A DNA stretch of 64,000 nucleotides from Neobacillus notoginsengisoli (GTDB lineage: Bacteria; Bacillota; Bacilli; Bacillales; Cytobacillaceae): the NCBI RefSeq assembly GCF_003515685.1, contig NZ_QWEG01000006.1, positions 1 to 64,000 of the forward strand, written 5' to 3'. A model generated the notes under the pieces. It was not told where the DNA came from. It was given only the letters and a program-made list of their open reading frames with translations, and did not search any database. Shown here piece after piece: positions 31,306 through 41,466 of this stretch. A program made the position numbers and the translations under genes. How positions within the stretch are numbered: position 1 is the first letter of the stretch; every line of letters starts with the position of its first letter.

Positions 31306-32565
31306 TTACCGAAATTGTTTTGCTAAGGAAGCCAATTCGACCTCCGTCTGTTCGCCTGTTTCCATATTTTTTAGATTGATAACACCTTTTTCTAGTTCAT
31401 CATCGCCAAGCACAGCAACAAACCTGGCACCAAGCCGGTCCGCTGCTTTAAACTGGGCCTTCAGCTTTCTGCCAAGGTAATCACGCTCAGCTGAAATACC
31501 TTCATTGCGTAATTCCTGGAGAAGCCCGACTGTATAATCCTTCGCCCGGTCACCGAGTGAAACAAGATAGCAATCAATTTTCCTTTCAACCGGAAGCTCG
31601 ACTTTTTCTGCCTTCAGTGCAGCAATGAAACGCTCAATGCTAAGCGCAAAGCCGATTCCCGGTGTTTCCGGGCCGCCAAGCTCTTCGGCAAGCCCATTGT
31701 AACGGCCTCCGCCGCAAAGAGTCGTAATAGCCCCGAAACCTTCCGCTTCACTCATTATCTCGAAAGCCGTGTGATTGTAATAATCGAGCCCCCGAACAAG
31801 ATTCGGGTCAACTTCAAATGGAATCTCAAGTTTCTTGAGATATTCCTGCACTTTTTCAAAATAAGCGCGTGAGCTATCGTTCAGATAGTCCACTATCGAT
31901 GGAGCGGTTTCCATCAGCTCATGCCCGCTGTCTTTTTTGCAATCGAGGATCCTTAATGGATTTTTCTCGAGCCTTTTTTGACAATCCTCGCAAAACTCGC
32001 CAATCCTTGGCTGGAAGTGGCTGACAAGCGCTTCCCTGTGCGCTTTGCGGCTTTCGGTATCACCGAGGCTGTTCAAGACAAGTTTCAGTTTTTTTAGGCC
32101 AAGTTCGCGGTAAAGAGCCATTGCGAGTGAAATGACTTCCGCGTCAATTGCCGGGTCATTGCTTCCAAGCGCTTCAATCCCGAACTGGACAAACTGGCGG
32201 TACCTCCCTGCCTGCGGGCGTTCATACCTGAACATCGGCCCCATATAATAGAGCTTTACCGGCTGGTCCGGATTGCCGTACATTTTGTTTTCAACGAATG
32301 ATCGGACGACTGCGGCTGTCCCTTCCGGCCTAAGGGTCATGTTCCTTCCGCCGCGGTCTGTAAAGTTGTACATTTCTTTTTCGACGATATCTGTGGAATC
32401 ACCGACTCCCCGGCTGAATAATTCTGTATGTTCGAAAATAGGGGTCCTGATTTCTTGGTATTGGTACAGACTGCAAAGTTTTCTCGCAGCTTCTTCTATC
32501 AGGTGCCATGTTTCCACCTCTGGGGGCATGATATCCTGTGTTCCCCTTGGAATATGAATCGCCAT
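31306..32565 (-). CDS. hisS: Histidine--tRNA ligase
   Basis: This 419-residue class II synthetase has [12 protein letters not shown] at the start, motif 2 [19 protein letters not shown], the histidine A motif [15 protein letters not shown] and a C-terminal anticodon-binding domain. An upstream in-frame start adds 18 codons but the ATG at 32565 has GGAGGCG in place. The leader before the gene is unusually long because a repeat element lies between the T-box and the start. Confidence 0.96.
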   Translation of the reverse strand: MAIHIPRGTQDIMPPEVETWHLIEEAARKLCSLYQYQEIRTPIFEHTELFSRGVGDSTDIVEKEMYNFTDRGGRNMTLRPEGTAAVVRSFVENKMYGNPDQPVKLYYMGPMFRYERPQAGRYRQFVQFGIEALGSNDPAIDAEVISLAMALYRELGLKKLKLVLNSLGDTESRKAHREALVSHFQPRIGEFCEDCQKRLEKNPLRILDCKKDSGHELMETAPSIVDYLNDSSRAYFEKVQEYLKKLEIPFEVDPNLVRGLDYYNHTAFEIMSEAEGFGAITTLCGGGRYNGLAEELGGPETPGIGFALSIERFIAALKAEKVELPVERKIDCYLVSLGDRAKDYTVGLLQELRNEGISAERDYLGRKLKAQFKAADRLGARFVAVLGDDELEKGVINLKNMETGEQTEVELASLAKQFR

Positions 32566-32607
32566 AAAGACGCCTCCTTCAATATGTATGATTGGTCTGG
32601 AATAGTT

Positions 32608-32918
32608 GTTGATTTCCACTTCGCAAAGGAATGCTTCCGCGATTAATCATCGCAGGGACAGGCGGTTTTTGCCTGTCACGAGGCACACGCTTTCCGCGGG
32701 GCGTCAGTGGAGCCTCCTCGGCGCTTTAGCGCCTGCTTGGCTAGCTGCAGCGCCTAGCCCCTCGAGGGCGCTTCGGTCCTTCAGGTGAAGTCAAAGACCG
32801 ACTTCTCCTTCAGGCCCTCCAGCGCTTTTCAGGGCTGACCAGGGCGCTTCCGCTTTTTATGGGGTCTCCACCTTGCCGCTACATCCCGCCGGAGTCGGTG
32901 CCCTACGCTTCAATCAAC
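32608..32918. repeat. Interspersed palindromic element, copy B (311 bp), inside the hisS leader
   Basis: It has ends GTTGATT and AATCAAC, the long-variant hairpin GACAGGC-N7-GCCTGTC, and the core CGCTTTCCGCGGGGCGTC. At 32735-32859 it is interrupted by a different sequence (GCTAGCTGCAGCGCCTAGCC to GGGCGCTTCCGC). That inner sequence resembles another repeat I have seen in many Bacillus genomes. It lies between the T-box terminator and hisS, 43 bases from the ATG. Confidence 0.88.
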
Positions 32919-32934
32919 TAATTAAAACAAATAT

Positions 32935-33236
32935 AAAAAACTCCCCTCCCCTGTTTATTGCTAAACAAGGGACGAGAGTTTTGGATTCCCGTGGTGCCAC
33001 CCTAATTGAAGCTTAAAAATCAATGCTTCCTCTTTTACAGTTAACGCCTGCAACGTTCTCCCCTACTGTCAGTTCAGGGAGAAACCTACGGAGTGTTCAT
33101 TCATTAAACCTGCATGCAGAATTGCTTCCAGCCCAAGGCAATTCCTCTCTGACCATGTTTTATGGCTTAATTACTGTGCTCCATCATCGGTTTTTGCTGA
33201 TTATGGCAGCGCCGGTATAAAAGGCGCTTGCGCTTT
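32935..33236 (-). promoter_or_regulatory. T-box leader of hisS-aspS
   Basis: T-box AGGGTGGCACCACGGG is at 32988-33003 on the minus strand. The terminator CTCTCGTCCCTTGTTTA-loop-AAACAGGGGAGGGGAG ends in TTTTTT at 32935-32940. A CAC triplet in GAATGAACACTCCG is a plausible histidine specifier. Read-through must cross element B before reaching hisS. Confidence 0.92.
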
Positions 33237-33242
33237 CTATTT

Positions 33243-33271
33243 ATATTAATGAGCATAACAAGGGTTGTCAA
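33243..33271 (-). promoter_or_regulatory. Promoter of hisS-aspS
   Basis: TTGACA (33266-33271) and TAATAT (33243-33248) with a 17-base spacer lie just upstream of the T-box leader. Confidence 0.88.
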
Positions 33272-33278
33272 TAGGAGA

Positions 33279-33455
33279 CTAAGACCTTTCAAGATGTTTT
33301 TTTAGTTTTCGGACATCTCTCATTGATAAACCGAATTCGCTGGCCAGCTCGAATGACGTTGCCTGTTGTTCTCTTTCAATGAAATCGTGAAAGTTAACTC
33401 CGAAAACTCCCTTTCCGCCTGAATGTGCATGCATGCCTTTATCACTGAATCTCAT
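33279..33455 (-). CDS. Small helix-turn-helix protein, sigma region 4-like (YrzK-like)
   Basis: This 58-residue protein has a C-terminal helix-turn-helix (about ATSFELASEFGLSMRDVRKLKKHL) like region 4 of sigma factors; the N-terminus is glycine and histidine rich. GGAGG lies 8 bases before the ATG at 33455. A protein of this size, often labelled sigma-70-like, is found beside hisS in Bacillaceae. There is no region 2, so it cannot act as a sigma factor by itself. Function unknown. Confidence 0.7.
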   Translation of the reverse strand: MRFSDKGMHAHSGGKGVFGVNFHDFIEREQQATSFELASEFGLSMRDVRKLKKHLERS

Positions 33456-33623
33456 CTTTTCCGCCTCCATGAAACGATTGTTTCAATAGTCTCCCCATAT
33501 TCAAGAAAATGTAACATATTTTTTCCCAACCTTATTTAATATGCTTAAAATGAAAATTTTCAAAAAACCGAATGAATCCCATTGCCTTTTCAGTTACAAT
33601 AGATGGGGTAAAGGAGGGTGAGA

Positions 33624-35348
33624 ATGAAAAAGACATCCATATTGCTGTTGGCCTGCTACATATTACTGGCAGGATCACTGCTGCCCCTAAGGGAAGCTTC
33701 TGCCGCAGCGGCTACTACCGCGGGGATCGACAGCCTGAATATCCGCAGCGGGCCAGGCTTAAGTTACCGGATCGTCGCAACAGTAAAGAAAGGGACAGCT
33801 TTAACTGTCTTGTCTGAATCAGGTGAATGGGTCGAGGTGAAAATGCCCGGGGGTGAAACGGGCTGGGCTGCTAATTGGCTGTTAAACCGAAATAGCCAAA
33901 GCGTTGCTGTCTCCTCTTCTGTGGACAACCTCAGGATACGGAAGGGGCCGGGGACTCATTATGGGATTTCAGGCTATCTCTCAAAAGGACAGGCTGCCAC
34001 AATTCTTGAGAAATCGGAAGAATGGACAAGGATCTCGAGCAACACTGGAAACGGCTGGGTTTCTTCACAGTTCCTCGTTCTATCCGAGTCAACCGGGAGC
34101 AAGCAAGCAACTACCACTTCGCCCTCTTCGAATGTTGTGATGAAATCGATCAATGCTGACATTCTGAACGTGCGGACAAGCCCTTCAACGACAGGAAGCA
34201 TCGCCGGAAAGCTTACACTTGGCACAAAAGTTGAAGTCCTGCAGGAGAAAAACGGCTGGACCCAAATAGCCTTTTCAGGCAAAAAGGGCTGGGTGAGCTC
34301 TGAATTCCTGTCCTCTGCCGGGACAAGCCAGCAGCCGTCCGGACTGGCTAGTGGAATTACCGGAACCGTCACCGCAACAGCTTTAAGTGTCAGAAACCAC
34401 GGTTCCCTTAATGGAAAAGTCATCGCGACTGTTAACAAGGGGCAGAAATTCACCATTATTGAAGAAGTGAACAACTGGGCGAAAATACAAGTTTCTCCAG
34501 GAAAATACGGGTGGGTTGCCGGGTGGTACCTGAAAAAGGGCGTTGCCGGGAACAACCAGACAGGCCAGCAGGTGAAGGACAGCCGGGCAGTCATTCTTTA
34601 CGATGCGACAAATATCCGGCAGAAACCTTCCCTCGATTCAAAAGTGATTGAGAGGGCAAACAAGGGCACTGAATACAAAGTGAAAAAGCTATCTGGCAGC
34701 TGGTATGAATTAGAGTTGAAAGGCGGAGTTTCAGGCTTTGTTGCCGGCTGGATTGTCGAGGTTTCCGGGACAGCCCCGCAAATCAATAAAGAAGGCGGAG
34801 ATGCCTACCTAAAAAATAAAGTCATCATCTTGGATCCCGGACACGGCGGAATCGATAATGGCACAACGGGCGTAAGAGGGACTTATGAAAAATCACTGAC
34901 ACTAAGGACGGCTAACACTCTGTACCATAAACTTTCCGCCAAAGGCGCTAAGGTTATGATGACGAGGGACCGAGATACATATTTATCACTTGCTTCGAGG
35001 GTTGGTGCAGCCCATTACCATGGCGCGGATGCTTTTATCAGCATCCATTATGACTCCAATGCTGACCGCACTGTTAAGGGCATGACGACGTACTACTATC
35101 ATTCCTACCAAAAGAAGATTGCTGAAGAAATACAGGTTTCAACAGCGAATGCGACAAAGGCCAAAGACCGGGGTGCCCGGTACGGTGACTATCATGTCAT
35201 CCGGGAAAACCGGCAGGCTGCAGCTTTGATTGAACTTGGTTATTTGAGCAATGCCGAGGAGGAAATGGCAGTTTTAACGAATCATTTCCAGAATGCCGCG
35301 TCTGATGGCATCGTAAACGGGCTTGCCCGCTATTTCAAAAACAAGTAA
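33624..35348 (+). CDS. yrvJ: Secreted N-acetylmuramoyl-L-alanine amidase with five SH3b domains (YrvJ)
   Basis: This 574-residue protein has a signal peptide (MKKTSILLLACYILLAGSLL, likely cut after ASA), five SH3_3 repeats each with the pattern LNIRSGP...GWVxxxxL (about 30-390), and a C-terminal Amidase_3 domain. The domain shows the zinc ligands in LDPGHGGIDNG, the glutamate in TYEKSLTL, the histidine in ISIHYDSN, and ALIELGYLSN with the catalytic glutamate. It cuts the amide between MurNAc and the stem peptide in the wall. GGAGG lies 6 bases before the ATG at 33624. Confidence 0.93.
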   Translation: MKKTSILLLACYILLAGSLLPLREASAAAATTAGIDSLNIRSGPGLSYRIVATVKKGTALTVLSESGEWVEVKMPGGETGWAANWLLNRNSQSVAVSSSVDNLRIRKGPGTHYGISGYLSKGQAATILEKSEEWTRISSNTGNGWVSSQFLVLSESTGSKQATTTSPSSNVVMKSINADILNVRTSPSTTGSIAGKLTLGTKVEVLQEKNGWTQIAFSGKKGWVSSEFLSSAGTSQQPSGLASGITGTVTATALSVRNHGSLNGKVIATVNKGQKFTIIEEVNNWAKIQVSPGKYGWVAGWYLKKGVAGNNQTGQQVKDSRAVILYDATNIRQKPSLDSKVIERANKGTEYKVKKLSGSWYELELKGGVSGFVAGWIVEVSGTAPQINKEGGDAYLKNKVIILDPGHGGIDNGTTGVRGTYEKSLTLRTANTLYHKLSAKGAKVMMTRDRDTYLSLASRVGAAHYHGADAFISIHYDSNADRTVKGMTTYYYHSYQKKIAEEIQVSTANATKAKDRGARYGDYHVIRENRQAAALIELGYLSNAEEEMAVLTNHFQNAASDGIVNGLARYFKNK

Positions 35349-35391
35349 ACGAAACCCCCGCCAGTGCACGCGACTGCGGGGGTTCGTTTTT
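35349..35391 (+). terminator. Terminator after yrvJ
   Basis: ACGAAACCCCCGC pairs with GCGGGGGTTCGT followed by TTTTG; it could also act on the converging dtd transcript. Confidence 0.85.
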
Positions 35392-35417
35392 GTATTTGCA
35401 CTTTTACAACCCAATGA

Positions 35418-35861
35418 TTAAGCACGGCTGTCCAGGATAAGAGTGACCGGCCCATCATTTACGAGGCTGACATCCATCATCGCCCCGAAAATACCGGTTT
35501 CGACCTTAATCCCCTTTTCACGCAACAGCCGGTTAAACACTTCATATAATTCGTTCGCATGTTCCGGCCGTGCCGCGGCCATAAAATTTGGACGCCTGCC
35601 TTTCCGGCAGTCCCCATAAAGGGTAAATTGAGAAACGGAAAGGACTTCTCCGCCCACCTCAAGCAATGAAAGGTTCATCTTCCCTGCTTCATCTTCATAA
35701 ATTCGTAAATTAGCAATTTTTTCAGCCAAAAATGCGGCATCTTTCTCTGTATCTTCATGAGTAACCCCAAGGAGAATGACAAGGCCGCTCGAAATGGCTC
35801 CCTTCACTTCCCCCTCGACAGTCACACTCGCTTCCTTACTTCTCTGAACAACAGCTCTCAT
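35418..35861 (-). CDS. dtd: D-aminoacyl-tRNA deacylase
   Basis: This 147-residue enzyme hydrolyses D-amino acids (and glycine mischarged on tRNA-Ala) from tRNA. It has [15 protein letters not shown] at the start, the SQFTLYGD motif with its catalytic threonine, and the GxPxN-type NGPVT loop. The frame extends 24 codons upstream, but AAGGAG before the ATG at 35861 and the family length fix the start. It lies 74 bases downstream of rel. Confidence 0.95.
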   Translation of the reverse strand: MRAVVQRSKEASVTVEGEVKGAISSGLVILLGVTHEDTEKDAAFLAEKIANLRIYEDEAGKMNLSLLEVGGEVLSVSQFTLYGDCRKGRRPNFMAAARPEHANELYEVFNRLLREKGIKVETGIFGAMMDVSLVNDGPVTLILDSRA

Positions 35862-35935
35862 CTTGAAACTCCTTAAACATTGATAGTTAAAACAAAAGCG
35901 GACAGCCATTTCTCCTGCCCGCTTCAAACGCACTC

Positions 35936-38134
35936 CTAATTCATGATTCTTCTCACTGTATAAATATCAGGAATTTGTTTAATTCTGTCTACAACCTTTT
36001 GAAGATGGCTAACATTATGAATTGAGATTGCCATGTTGATGGTAGCCATTTTATTCCGATCAGACCGTCCGGAAACAGCAGTAATGTTCGTCTTCGTTTC
36101 ATTGACGGCTTGAAGGACCTCGTTCAACAGGCCACGCCTGTCATATCCGTTGATTTCAATTTCAACATTGTATTCTTTCCTGATATTGAAGGAGGATTCC
36201 CATTCAACAGGAATGAGCCTGGATTGGTCTTCGGTTGTATCAATATTCGGGCAGTCCTGCCTATGAACCGAAACACCGCGCCCTTTTGTAATAAATCCAA
36301 TAATTTCATCCCCTGGCACCGGATTACAGCACTTTGACAGCCTAATCAACAAGTTGTCAATACCGGCAACACGGACACCCGATTCCCTCTTTTTCACAGT
36401 TGGAGCCGGAGTCTTCAGGTCAGTCAGTGCATTTGCTATGCTTGCCTCCTGCTCCTGATCACGTTTTTTCCTCCATTTTTCTGTCAGGCGGTTCGCAACC
36501 TGGAGGGCGGTGATTCCGTTATAACCCACCGCGGCGAACATATCGTCTTCATTCATAAAGTTGAACTTTTCAGCCACTTTGCGGATATTATCAGCCGTAA
36601 GAATCTCCTTCAAATCAAAATTCATGCCACGGATTTCTTTTTCAACCAGTTCCCGGCCCTTGTCGACGTTTTCGTCCTTCCGCTGCTTTTTAAAGAATTG
36701 GCGGATTTTATTTTTCGCCTGGGATGTCTGTGCCAGCTTCAGCCAGTCTTGGCTCGGGCCGTAGGAATGCTTCGACGTCAAAATTTCGATAATATCGCCC
36801 GTCTTTAGCTTATAATCCAGCGTGACCATTTTCCCATTGACCTTGGCCCCGATCGTCTTATTCCCAATTTCTGAGTGAATCCGGTAAGCAAAATCAATCG
36901 GCACCGAACCCGAAGGCAATTCGATGACATCGCCCTTCGGTGTAAACACAAACACCATATCCGAAAACAAATCTATTTTGAGCGATTCCATAAATTCTTC
37001 AGCATTAGCCGTATCATTCTGGAATTCAAGGATATTCCTGAACCATGTCAGTTTTTGATCAAAGGATGCACTTTCACTGAGGTTTTTTCCTTCCTTATAT
37101 GCCCAGTGGGCGGCAATCCCGAATTCGGCAATCCTATGCATTTCGACCGTTCTGATTTGTACTTCAAGCGGATCCCCTTTAGGCCCGATGACAGTTGTAT
37201 GGAGAGACTGGTACATATTCGGCTTCGGCATTGCAATATAATCCTTAAAGCGGCCGGGCATTGGTTTCCAGCAGGTGTGGATAATGCCGAGCACTGCGTA
37301 ACAATCCTTGATGCTGTTCACAACAATCCTGACTGCGAGCAAATCATATATCTCACTGAATTGCTTGTTCTGAAGGATCATCTTCCGATAAATACTGTAT
37401 ATATGCTTCGGACGGCCCGAGATTTCCGCCTTGATGGATACTTCGCTGACCCTATCCCTGACCTCATCAATCACGTCGTCCAAGTACTGTTCGCGTTCCG
37501 CACGCTTCCTTTTCATGAGATTGACAATCCGGTAGTATTGCTGCGGATTTAGATACCTTAACGCGGTATCCTCAAGCTCCCATTTAATTTTTGAAATACC
37601 GAGCCTGTGGGCTAGCGGGGCAAAAATCTCCAAGGTTTCATTAGCAATCCTCTGCTGTTTTTCAAATGGAAGATGCTTCAAGGTCCTCATATTGTGCAGG
37701 CGATCCGCCAGTTTAATCAGAATAACCCTGATATCCTGGGCCATTGCTACGAACATTTTCCGGTGGTTTTCCGCCTGCTGTTCCTCATGCGATTTATATT
37801 TAATTTTGCCCAGCTTCGTCACGCCATCAACAAGCATAGCCACCTCATCATTGAAAGCTGCCTCAATATCCTTAAGGGTGACAGCCGTGTCTTCAACGAC
37901 ATCATGGAGGAAACCGGCCGCAACCGTAGCAGGATCCATCTCTAGGTCTGCAAGAATGCCTGCCACCTGAATTGGATGGATGATATACGGTTCGCCGGAC
38001 TTCCGGAATTGGTCACGATGGGCCCAGGCTGCATACTCGTAAGCTTTCTTCACAAGGGCAACATGCTCATCGTTCAAATAGGCCTTGGTCTTGTCGATGA
38101 CTTGTTCGGCGGTCAGGACTGAATCATTCGCCAT
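35936..38134 (-). CDS. relA: Bifunctional (p)ppGpp synthetase/hydrolase Rel
   Basis: This 732-residue long RSH protein has an HD hydrolase domain with intact HDVVEDT, a synthetase domain ([22 protein letters not shown]), a TGS domain ([23 protein letters not shown]), a zinc-finger/CC region ([22 protein letters not shown]) and a C-terminal ACT domain. Both catalytic halves look functional, as in B. subtilis Rel. The order apt-rel-dtd is conserved. Confidence 0.96.
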   Translation of the reverse strand: MANDSVLTAEQVIDKTKAYLNDEHVALVKKAYEYAAWAHRDQFRKSGEPYIIHPIQVAGILADLEMDPATVAAGFLHDVVEDTAVTLKDIEAAFNDEVAMLVDGVTKLGKIKYKSHEEQQAENHRKMFVAMAQDIRVILIKLADRLHNMRTLKHLPFEKQQRIANETLEIFAPLAHRLGISKIKWELEDTALRYLNPQQYYRIVNLMKRKRAEREQYLDDVIDEVRDRVSEVSIKAEISGRPKHIYSIYRKMILQNKQFSEIYDLLAVRIVVNSIKDCYAVLGIIHTCWKPMPGRFKDYIAMPKPNMYQSLHTTVIGPKGDPLEVQIRTVEMHRIAEFGIAAHWAYKEGKNLSESASFDQKLTWFRNILEFQNDTANAEEFMESLKIDLFSDMVFVFTPKGDVIELPSGSVPIDFAYRIHSEIGNKTIGAKVNGKMVTLDYKLKTGDIIEILTSKHSYGPSQDWLKLAQTSQAKNKIRQFFKKQRKDENVDKGRELVEKEIRGMNFDLKEILTADNIRKVAEKFNFMNEDDMFAAVGYNGITALQVANRLTEKWRKKRDQEQEASIANALTDLKTPAPTVKKRESGVRVAGIDNLLIRLSKCCNPVPGDEIIGFITKGRGVSVHRQDCPNIDTTEDQSRLIPVEWESSFNIRKEYNVEIEINGYDRRGLLNEVLQAVNETKTNITAVSGRSDRNKMATINMAISIHNVSHLQKVVDRIKQIPDIYTVRRIMN

Positions 38135-38512
38135 AAAATCACCTTTATTTCATAATGGATAAAAGAATGCCGGTCTTACAAGCGCCCAATTCAAAGACGG
38201 CTCTTGTCCCGGTTATATAATCAAGTCGGCTTACTCAATCTTGCAAATAGCCAATAAAATTAGAATGATTGTACCTATTATCGAGAAAAAAGGAGGAGAT
38301 GTAAAGAGATAGGAAAGGATTTTTCAGGGAAATAAAGAAATATGTCGAAAATTCTTTCCCAACGACGCATTTTATCCATTATTCCCCACTATTTATCCAT
38401 TTATCAATGGTACGGTCTTTATTTTACCATAGCTACCTATTGAGTCATTCCGTTTTTATATGGAACACTGTGAATAAAATCAAGAGAGCACCCGGATGAG
38501 TGCTCCCTTTGC
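38135..38512 (-). other. Intergenic region between apt and rel
   Basis: This 378-base AT-rich gap holds the weak apt terminator at its right end and presumably the rel promoter. A TAAAAT on the minus strand near 38424 is a possible -10 box, without a good -35. No gene or conserved RNA was recognised. Confidence 0.5.
38478..38508 (-). terminator. Terminator after apt
   Basis: GGGAGCAC pairs with GTGCTCTC on the minus strand around TCATCCGG, followed by TTGATTTTATTC; a weak T-tract. Confidence 0.65.
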
Positions 38513-39025
38513 TTAATAGCGCATCAATGTCAAAATGTCATAGCCTTCAAGTTTCTTACGGCCGTCAAGATAAGTCAGCTCAATCAAAAAGGCGATTCCC
38601 GCCACAATGCCGCCGAGTCCCTCTACTAACTTAATCGTAGCTTCGATTGTTCCTCCTGTTGCCAAAAGGTCATCGGTAATCAGCACACGCTGACCAGGCT
38701 TAATCGCATCCTTATGAATCGTAAGAACGTCCTTGCCATATTCAAGCCCGTAGCTAACTTTAATTGTTTCACGGGGCAGCTTGCCTTCCTTCCTGACAGG
38801 CGCAAAGCCAATTCCGAGAGAATAGGCGACCGGACATCCAATGATGAAACCCCGGGCTTCCGGACCGACGATAAGATCGATTTCTTTTTCGCGCGCATAG
38901 TCCACAATTTGGTCTGTCGCGTATTTATACGCTTCCCCGTTATCCATCAGAGTCGTAATATCTTTAAAGTTAATGCCTGGCTTAGGCCAATCGGGAACAA
39001 TCGTCACATATTTTTTTAAATCCAT
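38513..39025 (-). CDS. apt: Adenine phosphoribosyltransferase
   Basis: This 170-residue enzyme converts adenine and PRPP to AMP. It has the PRPP-binding motif [13 protein letters not shown] and the dimer/active-site loop [19 protein letters not shown]. The first bases overlap the 3' end of recJ by 10, so apt is co-transcribed with recJ. It recycles adenine such as that released by MtnN. Confidence 0.96.
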   Translation of the reverse strand: MDLKKYVTIVPDWPKPGINFKDITTLMDNGEAYKYATDQIVDYAREKEIDLIVGPEARGFIIGCPVAYSLGIGFAPVRKEGKLPRETIKVSYGLEYGKDVLTIHKDAIKPGQRVLITDDLLATGGTIEATIKLVEGLGGIVAGIAFLIELTYLDGRKKLEGYDILTLMRY

Positions 39026-41379
39026 TCTTTTAGTGCCTCCTCATTTTCAACAGGCTCCTGAAGGATTTTTCTGAACAAGCTCAATAGCTGCTCGTACGAC
39101 GAATAAAGTAGATCCTTTTCAAGAGCAATTTGCGCATGCTTTTCCTGATACGTTTCAGATTCGGTCAGGTCGCGTTTTGATGCAGGTTTTTTTATTGAAA
39201 TCAATCCATTTGTTATTGTAACAAACTCTAGCTCAAAAAACACTTCGGACATGAAATCAATTGTTTCTTTTGACCAGCCTCTCTTCTTTGCAAGCTGGCT
39301 TCCATACCGAACATAATCAAACGGTGAATTTTTTAGAAGAAAAGCATAGAACCACTTAAAGTGATCCCTGCTTGGGATTGTACTGAAAAAGTCACTTGTC
39401 TCTTTGTAAAGGACGGCATAAAGCCTTGCCGGTTTTTTTCCTTGCAGAAGAGTTTCAAGAACCTCCCGAGACGGGGGCATGTCCACAAGTACCACATTCT
39501 CCCATTCAAGCATTGCATCCCTTGCGGCCGAATGGTTAGGAATGAACAAAATTTCATCGTCTTCTTCCTGTACAATAGCACTCAATGATTCTTCATCAAA
39601 AACAATATATTTTTTCTTCACTAAAGGAAGCTTTCCTGGAAGTGACCGGAGTGTCCGGATTCCCCGAAAATCAAAAAGCTGCCAGTCTCTAATCGCAATA
39701 TCCTGGACCATTATTTGAGGTTTCCTGATGTTGTTCCATTCGTTGATGGAAAGCTCACCAGCAATAGAAAGCTTTGAAGATGGCGAAATATGGTCAAAGA
39801 GCGAGCCAAGTCCGAATCCGATTCCGTCCAGTAGAGAGTCTTCATCTTTTAACGTCAGTTTTAAATGGCTGTTATCACTGCCAATCCTCCGGAGAGTAGA
39901 AACGCCTGCTTCTTCAATAGCAAACCTTGGCTTTGGATTATCCATGCCGAACGGGGCTAGCATTGACAGTTGCTCGAGTACGGCAAGATCTACTTCTTTA
40001 ATTGATATGTCCGCATCAAGCTGGAGAACTGGTATAAAATCATCGGGTTTCATTTTTTCCTCAGCGAGAAGATTCAGCCGTTCACGTAATGAAACAACAT
40101 CGGCCATCTTTAGCGTCATTCCCGCGGCCATCGGATGCCCTCCGAAATGGGGAAGGATATCCCGGCACTCGGAAAGATTCTTGTACAAGTCGAATCCCGG
40201 AATACTCCTGGCAGACCCTTTAGCAAGGCCCTTTTCGCTGTCAAAACTAAGAATAATGACTGGCCTGTAAAATTTTTCGACTAACCTGGAAGCTACAATG
40301 CCGATCACTCCAGCGTTCCAGCCTTCATTGCCGACAACAAGAACCTTATTGGATTCGGGAGGAAAATCCCGCTCCACCTGTTCAATCGCCTCAGCCGTAA
40401 TTTCCTGAACAATTGCCTGCCGCTCTTTATTCAGCCCGTCCATTTCCATTGCTAGCGAATCCGCTTCGGCAAGGTCTTCTGTCAGCAGCAGCCTCACGGC
40501 CATGCTGGCATGTTCGAGCCTGCCTACTGCATTGATTCTTGGTGCCAGTGAAAAACCGATTGTTTCCTCATTCACTGTACGAGGTTCAACACCAGCATGC
40601 CGGAACAAGGCTCTTATTCCGATGTTACTCGTTCCTTTAAGCTTTTCAATTCCCTTTTTTGCAATCAGCCTGTTTTCTCCCGTCAGAGAAACGAGGTCAG
40701 CAATCGTACCAATCACTGCTATTTCAAGTAAATGTTCTGGTACGAACCCGTAAAGGGCGTGCGCTAGCTTAAAGGCAACGCCTACACCGGCAAGCTCACG
40801 AAATGGATAATTGCTCTCCGGCAGCTTCGGATGGATGATCGCAAGGGCTTCTGGAAGGACTGGTCCAGGCTCATGGTGGTCTGTAATGATCAAATCCATC
40901 CCTAACTCACGCGCAACATCGGCCTCATGGATGCCGGAGATACCTGTATCAACAGTGATAATTAATTTTATTCCTCGATCAGCCGCTCTTTTGAACGCAG
41001 CTTCATTGGGTCCATAGCCTTCAGTAAAACGATCCGGTATGTAAAAATCTACTTTCGCCCCTAGAGCCCGGAGCGCCATCATCAGGACCGTTGTGCTACT
41101 CACACCATCCGCATCATAATCCCCATATATCAAAATCGGTTCTTGTGCGGAAATCGCCCACTTAATCCGCTCAACCGCGGTATCCATACCTTTCAATAAA
41201 AACGGGTCGTGGAACTCTGCACCGCTAAACAAAAAAGACCGCGCGGCTTCAACAGTGTCCAGCCCCCGGTTAACGAGCATCAAAGAAACAAGGCGGGAAA
41301 TATTCAGCTCCGCCGCCAAACGATCCGCAAGAACATCATTGGATTCACGAACAATCCATCTCGTTTTCGAGTTTAACAA
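39016..41379 (-). CDS. recJ: Single-stranded-DNA-specific exonuclease RecJ
   Basis: This 787-residue DHH-family 5'-3' exonuclease has metal motifs [30 protein letters not shown] and [11 protein letters not shown], an OB-fold domain and the C-terminal extension found in Bacillus RecJ. A TTG at 41379 is preferred over the GTG at 41388: GAGGGG sits 8 bases before it, and the protein then begins LLNSKTRW like other bacilli. Confidence 0.95.
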   Translation of the reverse strand: MLNSKTRWIVRESNDVLADRLAAELNISRLVSLMLVNRGLDTVEAARSFLFSGAEFHDPFLLKGMDTAVERIKWAISAQEPILIYGDYDADGVSSTTVLMMALRALGAKVDFYIPDRFTEGYGPNEAAFKRAADRGIKLIITVDTGISGIHEADVARELGMDLIITDHHEPGPVLPEALAIIHPKLPESNYPFRELAGVGVAFKLAHALYGFVPEHLLEIAVIGTIADLVSLTGENRLIAKKGIEKLKGTSNIGIRALFRHAGVEPRTVNEETIGFSLAPRINAVGRLEHASMAVRLLLTEDLAEADSLAMEMDGLNKERQAIVQEITAEAIEQVERDFPPESNKVLVVGNEGWNAGVIGIVASRLVEKFYRPVIILSFDSEKGLAKGSARSIPGFDLYKNLSECRDILPHFGGHPMAAGMTLKMADVVSLRERLNLLAEEKMKPDDFIPVLQLDADISIKEVDLAVLEQLSMLAPFGMDNPKPRFAIEEAGVSTLRRIGSDNSHLKLTLKDEDSLLDGIGFGLGSLFDHISPSSKLSIAGELSINEWNNIRKPQIMVQDIAIRDWQLFDFRGIRTLRSLPGKLPLVKKKYIVFDEESLSAIVQEEDDEILFIPNHSAARDAMLEWENVVLVDMPPSREVLETLLQGKKPARLYAVLYKETSDFFSTIPSRDHFKWFYAFLLKNSPFDYVRYGSQLAKKRGWSKETIDFMSEVFFELEFVTITNGLISIKKPASKRDLTESETYQEKHAQIALEKDLLYSSYEQLLSLFRKILQEPVENEEALKEWI

Positions 41380-41432
41380 AGCGTTCACCCCTCAACTTTT
41401 CCATTATACAGGAGAGCGAAAACCAGCACAAC

Positions 41433-41466
41433 GAAAAAAAAGAAACCGCAAAGAATCTGCGGTTAA
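41433..41466 (-). terminator. Terminator after secDF
   Basis: AACCGCA and TGCGGTT pair on the minus strand, followed by TC and eight T. The hairpin starts on the secDF stop codon. Confidence 0.88.

Noticed and set aside
32606-32788. Small plus-strand frames inside the interspersed elements (also in copies A and E)
   Set aside because: The same frame is found in parts of other copies only because the DNA repeats; there is no start context.
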